This document shows, piece by piece, positions 55,042-64,000 of a stretch of DNA of 64,000 nucleotides. Below the pieces are notes generated by a model. It saw nothing but the letters and a program-made list of their open reading frames with translations. It ran no database searches and was not told where the DNA came from. This DNA comes from Sordariomycetes sp. S80-01Y (Eukaryota; Ascomycota; Sordariomycetes). A program made the position numbers and the translations under genes. Numbering within the stretch: the stretch's first letter is position 1; each line of letters starts with the position of its first letter. The stretch covers positions 372,001 through 436,000 of the forward strand of contig JAXQJY010000026.1 of the NCBI GenBank assembly GCA_037042185.1. Direction: 5' to 3'.

Positions 55042-56076
55042 TCAACCCAGTACATCTCCCTTCATGCAAATCCCACCCTGCTTGTTCACCAGGATTCTCG
55101 TCTTGCCGTCCTCCCAACTCCCGGGCTGACCATCCCTCGTGATCTCGTACTCTTCACCGGCGTAGATCGGGGCCACGGCGCGGTAGTTGATCTCACTCGG
55201 CAGCGCCCCCTCCGCTGCATGGGTATCCCGCCAGTAGTCGATCATGTTGATCAGGTTCAGCGGGCCGTGGACTACAAGCCCCGGGTGGCCTTCGACGTTT
55301 TGCGCCCAGCCGTCGTCGTAGTGGATCTTGTGCCCGTTGAAAGTCAGGGCTGAAAAGCGGAAGAGGCCCACGGGCGACCAGCGGAAGCGTCGCGTCAGGG
55401 GGTTTCCTCCGTCATCTTCTATCAGCGTTGGCTTGTGCAGGCTCTCCCTCCCGTTAGCGTTCATGTTCAACCCAGCTCCCGTATTTCCCAACCCGTGGGC
55501 AATATCTGGTCTGAAGATCCAACTCCTCCTGTCCGTCAATCCCACACCCCTGGCGGTGGAGAATCTCTTCTCGACCTCGACGAGCACCATCTCGCCACCC
55601 TTGCCTTTCTTTGCCGTCGCACTTAGCAGTCTCGTCTCCTCGGTGACTTCATCGCCAACCCGAAGCTCGAGGCCCCCCTGCCATTGCATCGTCCCACCAG
55701 CCCACATCCTCCTTGTGAAGGGCGAGGGTGCGTTGTATGTCCTGTCCGTCCCATCCGCACCCAGCTGAGATTCCAGACCGTTGGGGGTGAAGTAGACAAG
55801 ATGGTATGCTGGCGGGATGGGCGTCCCCGGCGGAGGAGCGCGATTTGAGATGTCCACACCCGCAAGCGTCGGGCGTTGGAGCGTCAGGCACAGCTTTTGG
55901 AGTTGATTGGCATCGAGGAGCTGAGTCTGGGTTGTCACTGTGCCGTGAAACCTCTCCATCATCTGGGGAGCGGCATCCGCAGCGGAAAGATCATGACGGG
56001 GTGTGGTTGTGGTGAAGGCGCGAGAGAGCGATGAGGCGAGACGCGTCGTGCGCCATCCTGCGCGTTTTGCTATCAT
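55042..56076 (-). CDS. HTD2-like mitochondrial hydroxyacyl-thioester dehydratase (MaoC/hot-dog fold)
   Basis: A single exon of 344 residues. The N-terminus is Arg/Ser/Thr-rich without acidic residues for 25 residues, fitting a mitochondrial targeting peptide. An FHGTVTTQTQLLDANQ segment opens the mature part. The hydratase-2 active site is IHYDD (about 251-255) followed by GHPGLVVHGPLNL. Yeast Htd2 of this family removes water from 3-hydroxyacyl-ACP in mitochondrial fatty acid synthesis; related bacterial enzymes hydrate mesaconyl-CoA. Length and targeting fit Htd2. The neighbours give no further clue, although a CoA-ligase-like pair lies 6 kb away. Confidence 0.85.
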   Translation of the reverse strand: MIAKRAGWRTTRLASSLSRAFTTTTPRHDLSAADAAPQMMERFHGTVTTQTQLLDANQLQKLCLTLQRPTLAGVDISNRAPPPGTPIPPAYHLVYFTPNGLESQLGADGTDRTYNAPSPFTRRMWAGGTMQWQGGLELRVGDEVTEETRLLSATAKKGKGGEMVLVEVEKRFSTARGVGLTDRRSWIFRPDIAHGLGNTGAGLNMNANGRESLHKPTLIEDDGGNPLTRRFRWSPVGLFRFSALTFNGHKIHYDDGWAQNVEGHPGLVVHGPLNLINMIDYWRDTHAAEGALPSEINYRAVAPIYAGEEYEITRDGQPGSWEDGKTRILVNKQGGICMKGDVLG

Positions 56077-57594
56077 GTTGGCATGCGGGTTTCAATTCCA
56101 AAAACTTAATTACGTCCTATTGCATCAGGTGTTATGACTTTAAATGAGAGAGACGGTGAATTGAGGCGACGTAGGACGTCATTGTCGAGGTCAAGTCGAG
56201 TCGGCTATATCCCCGGTGCGGCGGTTAGATGGGGCTGTGATCGACATTGAAGAAGCCGATGACGATGACGAGTGCCGAAACGCACATTGGACCCTGAATG
56301 TCAGTGCCGAGGAAGGGGCTGCAGACGAGAGACTATTCGGTATGATGCATGACGATATTCTAAAGGATCCCGAGGCCTGCGATCGTTGCGCATTGCCGTA
56401 AAGCAGAGTCGCGACCACAGTGCTGGACGGCTGCCTACCCTGCGTCAGGACCTAAGCCGGAGATGTGCTGGAACTGAGGTGGGATCGCTGCCAGTGATGC
56501 AAGAAAAGCAAATGTGATCTGTGAGATCTGTCTCAAGCAAGTGCTAACGTCCAGCCTCAGAGAGATCAGAGACATCGCAAACTAGCACCAAACTGGGGGA
56601 TGGGTAGCTGAACCCCTACAGCCTCCTCTCTCCAACGGCAACATCCCACGCATTTCAAACCCGTCTACACGTGTTTTACAAACCTCACGGCGGAACTCAT
56701 GGATGAAACGTTGCCTCCCAGCTCTCGGCCCTTCCAGAAGCCCTACAAATCATATAAAAGCGACTCTGGGCCTCTGGGCCCGCAGCAGCATCTGACATGT
56801 GCCTCACGACACGGCAAGCGAACGTCGCCCAGCGCGCGCTGCCTACGCATCCCACGCAGTCACGCAGCCCATGGACCGGCCCAGACCGTCCCCGCGGTGC
56901 AAGCCACCACCGGGCCACTATTAAGTTTGCCTGACTCCAGGCATCGGATTCCCGCCGACCGAGCTGATGCCGGCCCTGGAGATTTCCAAGGGGGGAAAAG
57001 AAAGGACGTGGCTTCGCGATGTGTGACCTGTTGCGGGCTGGGCTCTGCAGGCGCAAAGCTTCGCTTTCCTTCTCAGCAGTCCTCGTTTTAGATTAGTCCT
57101 GGCAGAAGCAGCAGCTGGGAGCAGCCGTCGCCACAGCTGATTTTAGCTGCAGCAGGCACCCAGCACAGCTTCGAGAGGGTCCAGGACGGTAGCACGACAC
57201 GAGCAAAAGGGTCGTACAAGTCACAGCTGCCGGTGGTCTGAACAGACCGTTATGTGTCGTCGCCAGAAGCCGAGGCCATTACACGACCGGGACCAATGTC
57301 GAGAAATCTACCAGCGCATCGCATACACGCTCCTCGGCTAGCTGCGCGAAGCCTGCTCCCCGACGCATCGATATCAGACGGTTGACCAGCATCAACCATC
57401 GAGCTGCAGCTGAGAGTAGGAAGCGCTTGGGCGTCCAAGGTACGCGTGCTGCTGTGCGGCGAAGCCCATGGACGCAGATACTAACACGGCCTGTGATACC
57501 AGCCCGGGCGACTTCGCCCAAGACGTGCCCAGGAACAAGCCCCGAGCCCGGCGTCGAAGCCACGACCCAGGGCTCGACGGTTAGAACCGCGACC
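56077..57594. other. Divergent intergenic region
   Basis: About 1.5 kb without a supported gene. The frame of the next gene stays open upstream to about 57382 but contains no ATG there, so it is treated as leader. Confidence 0.45.
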
Positions 57595-58347
57595 ATGGGA
57601 AGCAGCCGCGCCAACACCCTCGAGCTGAAGCCCAACGGACTCTACATCCTCCTCTCCACCGCCCGACCGGACTACCCTGCGCCCATCACCGAAGACACCA
57701 TCGAAGAGTCCTTCGCCAAGGGGGACCAGTTCGAGTGGGGTCTGTACTGGTGCGTCTCGGCCGGCGTGGGCGAGAGTCGTCGGTACCGCGAACGACAAGG
57801 CATCTGGCGCCTCCAGACGACCTGCTACCCCGACGTCCACAGGGCGGGCCTCCCCAGGGTCGAAGATGACGAGCGCATCATCGTCGCCGTCCACATAGCC
57901 GACATGGACAAGGCCATGATCGACCGCCTCAACGAGGATCTGACGCCAAAGCTTTTCCACCACTCCCAGCGTGCCCGTGCGCAGGCCGCCCGTCCCCTCT
58001 CCCACCGGCGTCAGAGCAGCCTGACCGGCGTCGACATCGAGCCTGACGACGGACGGAGCAGGAAGTGGCTGGGCCAAGCCCTCAATATGATGAACCAGCA
58101 GGGCTACATCTCGCTCAGGGAAGACGCCCACAGCATCGGGTCGATTGAGCGGGAGGCCGTGGAGACAGCAAGACGGAACCTCGCAAGCGGTCAGAGGTCG
58201 GTCGAGACGTCTGCGCATGTAGATGTTCGGAGGCCCTCAGCCTGCTTCCGCCTGCGCTTGCTGGAGGAGTTTCTAGACGAGGAGGACCTGGTGCTGGCGC
58301 TGTGCTCCGGGCAGGACAAGGACGGAGGCGATGAGGGGATCAAGTGA
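57595..58347 (+). CDS. Uncharacterised fungal protein
   Basis: A single exon of 250 residues from the ATG at 57595. I do not recognise a named family with certainty. The N-terminal 110 residues look like a compact beta-rich domain (LYILLSTARPD, FEWGLYWCVSAG, GIWRLQTTC), a pattern seen in several fungal proteins of unknown function that share a FxWGLYxx...GxxWxL core. An acidic-rich stretch ERIIVAVHIADMD follows, then a disordered Arg/Ser segment and a helical region with WLGQALNMMNQQGYI. No signal peptide or TM helix is seen. An N-terminal upstream exon cannot be excluded because the frame stays open 5' of the ATG. Confidence 0.65.
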   Translation: MGSSRANTLELKPNGLYILLSTARPDYPAPITEDTIEESFAKGDQFEWGLYWCVSAGVGESRRYRERQGIWRLQTTCYPDVHRAGLPRVEDDERIIVAVHIADMDKAMIDRLNEDLTPKLFHHSQRARAQAARPLSHRRQSSLTGVDIEPDDGRSRKWLGQALNMMNQQGYISLREDAHSIGSIEREAVETARRNLASGQRSVETSAHVDVRRPSACFRLRLLEEFLDEEDLVLALCSGQDKDGGDEGIK

Positions 58348-59596
58348 GCTGGGCACTCGGTGAAGACAAGAGGACACTTTTGCTCAACATGTACAGAGTC
58401 CCCCGAGCCCCAGCCCACGGCCACTCCATCGCCATCGCCCTGGCACTCGGCTCTCTCGACGGCGTCCCGCTCGGATGGGAGTCACTGAAGACGCACTGGT
58501 CTCCCCGAGAAACATCGACTCGAGTTCGAACGCGACGAGGGAATCTCGGCAGTCGGAGGGCCTTGCAGGGGGGGTCCGGAGCCGAGTTGGTGACGACAGT
58601 CTTTCGTTGACCTTGGTGGAGGCACCGAGGCACACGCTCCCGGAGGTGGTGCTCCGCCTATTCCGGCCTCAGGCAAGAACGCTAACGGATGATAGTATGG
58701 GATCACCACGGCACTACATCAATGTTGTCTGAAGATTCAGAGCTCGACCGAATATGATGTCGATGATTCGGCGGACAGGAGATGGCTATGCGCGTTATGA
58801 GTTCCTGCATTAGCAGAACATGAAGCTTGGAGGACGACCCGTCCAACCTCCTCTGCCCTGACATCCAAGTTGTTATAACCCAGCAGCTTCATCACTCTGG
58901 GCCGCTGGAATACTACAACTTGCCATTGTATAACGCCGTCAACTGATGAGCTCTTTTCACGAGGGAACCGGAAGTTGAGATGGAAGGCTCTGATTGCAGT
59001 AATGCCTCTACCACTTGCGGGCCGTCGACCAGGATGTGATCCTAGCCGCCTTCAGCTTGGGTTCATGATGAGTTTCTTCTCCGGCACGTGGCCGCCGCAG
59101 CAGCTTGGCGTCGACCGCCGTATGAAGCGAAAGAAATACCCCGATTTGAAGTTTTGAATGAAGTGTTAGGCAGTTGTACGTTATTGATGGGACGCAGGCC
59201 GATGGAGAAGCAACAAACGGCAGGGAAATCCAGGAACAACGCAGATAGGATGTCCATATCAAGGATATGGGGAGATGAATATTTCTGAGTACGATGTAGT
59301 TGGAGGATGCTTAGGTCAGTTAGAGGACATGCCTTACCCAGCTAGGCGCCCTGATACAGGACCCTCAAGTCCGTAGGGACCAGGTTTATGTGGCCTCATG
59401 GGGAATTTTCTGTTGATTTTAGATACTATTTTCATGGTATTGTTCATTCTAAACTAGTTTTTCACCGACGAGATTCGTTAGGGAGATCACTTCGCTGCAG
59501 ATGCCGCAGAAGAACGTACTAGGCCGACTGGCAAGTTGCAAAGATTGATGCTTGCTACAATACCACGTATATTTCAAATTTAGAGACATCCCCAGT
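58348..59596. other. Convergent intergenic region
   Basis: About 1.2 kb with no supported gene or repeat; small antisense frames have no domain. Confidence 0.45.
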
Positions 59597-62373
59597 CTAT
59601 GCCCGGCTCAGCGTGAAGGAAGCGCCAGAGTCACCAATCTGCAACACCCATCCACCGCGTCCCTCGGCAATGTCGCCGCCATCCGATGAGGCACTCCAGG
59701 TATCACCGGAAGTCGACTCAACCCAGATCGCCACCTGGGAGGCAGCCGGGGAATTCTCCTGCTGTGACACCGACACCGTCACGGAACCTGCCTCGTCGTA
59801 GCTGAACTCCGTAATGGCGCCCGCATCGATCTCGACGAGCAGGTTGAGAGGGCCGATGTAGACTCTCCTGCGAACGGGCGCGTGGACCTGGACGCTCACC
59901 TCGCCGCCGTTGCTTTCCAAGATACCTCCGTAGGCAACAAGACCCAGGTCACCGTCGTCGGCGACGTACGTACCTGAGTTCAGGGCCATTCCGATGAAAC
60001 CACCGCCGTAGTCACCGGTGATGCCATCCCACTTGAGCGTGTCGGGCCAGGAATGGAATGCAGCGCTGGGGAAACCGTCTTGGTTAATGTTGGCTAGTGG
60101 TCCCGAGGCGCCAGCATATCCTGTGCGAAGGAGGTAGCTGTCGGATGGGTCGTCACGGAAGGCCGCTAGTAGAACCTGGGCGTTCAGACCAGATCCGTAG
60201 TGGTGGATTTGGCGTTCGATGCGCTGGAGCTTGCCGCCATAACTACATGGTCAGCGTGACTCTTACCCAATTGAGAGGTCTCCTTACATGAAGTCCCAGT
60301 ATCGGCGAGCATTGCCGTCCCAGCCCCAATGGGGGACGTTGGGCATGTAGCCCAGCACGCTATTGATGGTCTTCGTCTCAGACTCCTGCATCCCGAAGTG
60401 CCTAGATGCCTGTTAGTGCCAGCCTTGGGGATCTCGAGCACCACTTACCTGGTCCAGTAGTAGACACCTTCCTGACCGGTCGAGTCCCATGCCATCTCAC
60501 TGCCATACGGAATGTCCTGCGAATCCCACAACTCCGCCCTTCCCCTCATCACCTCCTCGAGCTCAGTGGCCATCGCATCCTTACCCTCACGCTCGAGGTC
60601 CTTCAGAATCGCACCGAAGACAGTCTCGCCCATCAGTCCGACATCCTTGTAGGCGACGCTGGAATCACCCATGCGAACCACAGTCTTCTGCGCCTGGTCG
60701 AGGTACCACTCCCATTCTCTTTCCAACAGCTCAGGATAGCTTCTCGCGACGCGGTACAGCGACCAGTAAGCGGCGGAAACGTGCACATAGTTGTACGCAC
60801 GCTCAAGAGAGTACGCCTGCTCCTTGTTCCAGGACGTCCAGCTCCCCCAGTTTATGCTCTCATCGTACTGGTAGTCCGGTACCTCGGACGGCTCGTAGAA
60901 GAAGATTGCTTTGCGGACGCCGTAGTCTTCGACTTGGATCTGTCCCCAGACGACCTCGTCGACAAAAGCCTCGAGCTTGGAGATTTCCTCGGCGTCGGGC
61001 TGGATGACTTGCTTCATCATAGCGGCGACGTAAGCACCCGTGCCGCCCTCGTCGCTCAAGCCGGCGACCCAAGCACGAGAGTCCTGGTCGACGATGGCGC
61101 CCTTTTCATAGTCATATGTCATGACGGAGGGGGATCGACCGAAAGGATCAGACGAGTCGTTGAACCAAGCTTCCGTGGTCAAGAATGAGCCCATGTCTGC
61201 GAGGGTATCCACCGTAGACTTGGTGATGTAGTAGTGGATGGTTTGAATTTTGCCGTCTTCATACTTGACAGTGAGACGCACCCGGCCCCAAGCAGACTCC
61301 AATGGGGTTAGAGTGTACCGTCCGTTCTCTCCGGCCTCGACCTCCAAAGCACCCTCGGGAGATACCGTAGTCGAGGCGACGGGCGAGTCGCTGTCGAGCC
61401 ACAGCTGTGCAGGTTGATCCCTGGGGAGGATGTACCCGGGCACACTCGTCGCCACTGGCGTGCCCGTCTTTCTCACGGCGGCATCGTACCCTCTGACACC
61501 ATCGGAGAGCGAGAACCTTACGCCGGTGGTAAGAGTATCGCCCGGGGCAAGGGTCGCAGAGCTCGGTGGGTTCCACGGCTCCTGGCCGTCCCATTCGTCG
61601 TCTGCCCAGGCTTGGCTCAGAACCTGCCACTCGTAGAAGCCTTCAAAAGTCTGGCTTCCATAGGCGGTCTCCTCGAAAGACGGCTCGCGCAGGTTACGGT
61701 ACGCTTCCATGGGCGAGTCGTCGTTGAGAGGCGTGACGACAAGGGCTTGGCCCGTGCCCTTGACGGGAGTGACTCGTATCTGGCCGGCGTGCATGCCAAT
61801 GTAAGGATCAGACAAGGAGCAGTGAGCTTGCATTTCCTCCGGTTGCCGCAGCGTAAAGATGCTGTTGAACTCAGCTGGGAAACCGAGAGAGCCCAGCTCA
61901 ATAGTAGCGTTTCCCGTGTTCTCAATCCTGAACCTCAGGCCAAGATCGCCCTCAACGTCAAGCCACTCTCTCGTGATCTCGAGAGGACTACTTGGCAACG
62001 TATCACCAATCTTCGCTGCCGCTTCCACATTCTCACCGAGGTCCTCCTTCGCCTCAATTGCAGCTCGTTCCGCCGCAGAATCGCCCTCGATCCATTCCGA
62101 AGCACCTTCTTCACGGTAGCGGTAGGTGATGTCTCCCCAGTGATACTGGCCATTGCGGGCACGAACATCGAGGAGATCACGAGGGAGGAAGTCAAAGTCT
62201 GAAGAGGACGACTGAAGGGAGGACAAGACTTGAGCATCGCGGACTAGCTCGACGTTGAAGTTGCCGAGAGTGAAGTTGATAAAGCCATTTCCGAGCCCCA
62301 GGTTGTCCTCCTGCGCCAAACCAATGGAGGCAAATGCTGCCACGAGAGCAGCGGCTTTTCGGAGAGAAGCCAT
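59597..62373 (-). CDS. Secreted DUF5695-like protein (six-hairpin glycosidase-like)
   Basis: Three exons on the minus strand (62373-60449, 60401-60288, 60242-59597) give about 894 residues, the usual length of fungal DUF5695 proteins. The signal peptide is MASLRKAAALVAAFASIGLA, so I use the ATG at 62373 although an in-frame ATG exists at 62466. An N-terminal beta-sandwich (about 20-330) is followed by an alpha/alpha-barrel-like region (about 400-750) with YVHVSAAYWSLYRVARSYPE and HWGWDGNARRYWDF, then a beta-rich C-terminus. Introns 1 and 2 fall in the barrel and join in phase. The family is thought to act on polysaccharides, but no reaction can be assigned from sequence. It is divergent from a GH43 gene, supporting a role in plant glycan breakdown. 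Confidence 0.85.
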
Positions 62374-62949
62374 TGTATTCAGCTGGCTAGAAGGCCTAGG
62401 CTGTTCTGAAACTTGTTGAAACTGATCCGCGACGTGGAGCTTATATTGTGACGAGGCGTCGGGCATCGCACCATCGATGGTCCGAAGTGAGCCGTATCAA
62501 TTGCACGAGTTTACGTACCCCAAGATCGTGTCCGACCTATGACATCTCCGCGCCTGTAAATGCCGAAGCGACTACTAGCGATTGGTGCGCTTGTTTGGGA
62601 AGATGGTTACATTGCCTGTTTAGTCCACCTCGGCGTAGCTACCCCAGAAATCATGCGAAGCCACCTTCCAGATCGGCAGCTGGAGTGCGGAGATCGCTTC
62701 GGGGTTGGAGGCGGAGAACGCGTTCATTCGGGGGAAATTCCGAGGCCAAAGGTCCCTTGAGAGCGAGTTTATAGAGTCGATTTGACTGATTTCTCTCGGT
62801 TGAAGGATGCAAAGAATACAAGCGTGTAGCAAATAAACGACACTGAACGGAACTCACGAGGGTTCATATAGGCCACCTCGTAAGTCACCAACATCAACCC
62901 AACACATGTGCAATTCCGATTCAGCTCCCAAGAGCTTCCATACCTGATA
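62374..62949. other. Shared divergent promoter of two secreted glycan-active proteins
   Basis: A 576-bp region between the DUF5695-like and GH43 starts. No operator could be defined by eye; co-regulation is likely from the arrangement alone. Confidence 0.5.
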
Positions 62950-64000
62950 ATGAGGACTTCAATTTTCAGCTTCGTGTTCGCCTTTCTGGTAACTGCCAAC
63001 CCAATCCTCTCCCGGCAAGCCGAAACCTTTGAGTCTGATGGCAACCCTATCCTGAGCGATGGCTCCATCTACTCCGCCGACCCAGCGCCTTTCACAGTAG
63101 GCGATACCGTCTATATCCTTACTGGGCGCGATGAAGCCGATACCGGTGTCAACAGCTTCATCATGAACGAGTGGCAGATATTTGAAGCTACGAAGCCTGA
63201 TCCAGCTGGAGGCACCTGGACTTTGCATCGTGATGTCGCCCAGCCCCAATCTGTCTTTGCGTGGGCCCAAACTGGAGGAGCTTATGCTAGTCAAATCGTG
63301 GAGGGGCCAGATGGTCGTTACTATTTGTTTGCTTCGGCACAGGAAGCGGGCAGCAGTGCACAGGATGCCTTCTCCATCGGAGTTGGTGTGTCGGACAGCC
63401 CAACGGGCCCTTTCGAAGATGCTCATCCCGAGGGACCCATCATCTCACAGAATGTGCCTGAGCCGAACAACATCCACAACATTGACCCCTCGGTGCTGGT
63501 TGATGATGACGGCCGCGTGTTTGTCTACTGGGGTTCGTTCAACCAGCTCAGGGGCGTCGAGCTCGACAGCGACATGACGACCATCATCGGCGAGATCGTG
63601 AGCGTCGAAGGGCTCACCGGCTTCTTCGAGGCACCATGGTTCATGAAGCGGGAGGAAACCTACTACATGCTCTTTGCCGCCAACAATGCCGGTCCCGACT
63701 CTCCTTGCACACCGACAAGCTACCATGCTTGCATTGCGTACGGCACCGCTTCCGAGCCCCTAGGTCCATGGACGTTCCAATCCGTCATTCTCGACATCGT
63801 CTCTTCGACAACATCTCACCCAGGAGTCTACAGCATTGGGAATGAATACTTCCTTGTCTACCACACCGCTGATGCCGAGGAGGGTGGTCACTTCCGTCGT
63901 AGCATCGCATTCGACAAGATGGAATTCGATGGTGCGAAGATCCTACCCATTGAGCAGACATTCCGCGAGGAACTCACCCAGCCGCGACCCCCAAGTCGCA
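62950..64000 (+). CDS. Glycoside hydrolase family 43-like enzyme, secreted (truncated by the window end)
   Basis: The frame is open from the ATG at 62950 to the window end, giving the first 350 residues without an intron. A signal peptide covers about residues 1-22. The five-bladed propeller of GH43 is recognisable: the first catalytic Asp is D44 in YSADPAPFTVGD, the pKa-modulating Asp is D179 in NIDPSVLVDDDGRVFVYWG, and the general acid Glu is E227 in FFEAPWF. The repeats YYLFAS, YYMLFAA and YFLVYHT mark blades. GH43 enzymes release arabinose, xylose or galactose from plant cell-wall glycans; the subfamily cannot be fixed from this fragment. Its divergent neighbour is the DUF5695-like protein. 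Confidence 0.88.
   Translation, partial: MRTSIFSFVFAFLVTANPILSRQAETFESDGNPILSDGSIYSADPAPFTVGDTVYILTGRDEADTGVNSFIMNEWQIFEATKPDPAGGTWTLHRDVAQPQSVFAWAQTGGAYASQIVEGPDGRYYLFASAQEAGSSAQDAFSIGVGVSDSPTGPFEDAHPEGPIISQNVPEPNNIHNIDPSVLVDDDGRVFVYWGSFNQLRGVELDSDMTTIIGEIVSVEGLTGFFEAPWFMKREETYYMLFAANNAGPDSPCTPTSYHACIAYGTASEPLGPWTFQSVILDIVSSTTSHPGVYSIGNEYFLVYHTADAEEGGHFRRSIAFDKMEFDGAKILPIEQTFREELTQPRPPSR

Overview
The window looks like nuclear DNA of a filamentous ascomycete (Pezizomycotina, probably a Sordariomycete). Most genes carry short introns of about 40-75 nt with GTRAGT donors, CTRAC-like branch sites and YAG acceptors. The families are typical of that group: SAT4/PTH11-like seven-helix proteins, Zn2Cys6 regulators, a PDR-type ABC transporter, NmrA-like and SDR oxidoreductases, fungal GT31 and GT2 glycosyltransferases, and secreted glycoside hydrolases. 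No virus-like or LTR element, DNA transposon or CRISPR array was recognised. I found 24 protein-coding genes and one intron-containing tRNA-Pro(AGG). Exon joins were read by eye from splice signals, reading phase and family conservation; none was tested with a program.

Layout. 1.1-7.8 kb: an alcohol-acetyltransferase-like gene and two SAT4/PTH11-like membrane proteins. 9.35 kb: tRNA-Pro. 11.7-27.3 kb: an efflux and oxidoreductase neighbourhood with a 1416-aa PDR ABC transporter, a Zn2Cys6 regulator, an NmrA/isoflavone-reductase-like protein, an unknown 586-aa membrane protein, a DUF4267-like protein, a second NmrA-like gene with an in-frame TAG, and an SDR. The ABC and regulator promoters share a 19-bp element (18/19 identical) centred on TCCGCGGA, the sequence known as the yeast pleiotropic drug response element. 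27.7-33 kb: a chromodomain protein and a second Zn2Cys6 regulator ending in polyglutamine. 33.6-38.7 kb: divergent GT31-like and GT2 (hyaluronan-synthase-like) membrane glycosyltransferases. 38.9-42.6 kb: an ankyrin protein and a cyanamide-hydratase-like HD enzyme.

43.3-49.5 kb holds what I consider the most novel object: a linked alpha/beta pair related to succinyl-CoA ligase with an MFS transporter and a hexapeptide acetyltransferase between them. The beta protein keeps the CoA-ligase C-terminal domain but lacks the GGRGKG loop and both metal-ligand positions of the ATP-grasp domain. The alpha protein keeps the catalytic His but lacks the Gly-rich loop after it. The two have changed in matching ways, which suggests an altered reaction rather than a spare citric-acid-cycle enzyme.

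50-58.3 kb: a secreted FAD oxidoreductase, a third SAT4/PTH11-like protein, a mitochondrial HTD2-like hydratase and an unknown protein. 59.6-64 kb: a secreted DUF5695-like protein divergent from a GH43 enzyme that runs off the window end, probably a plant-polysaccharide pair.
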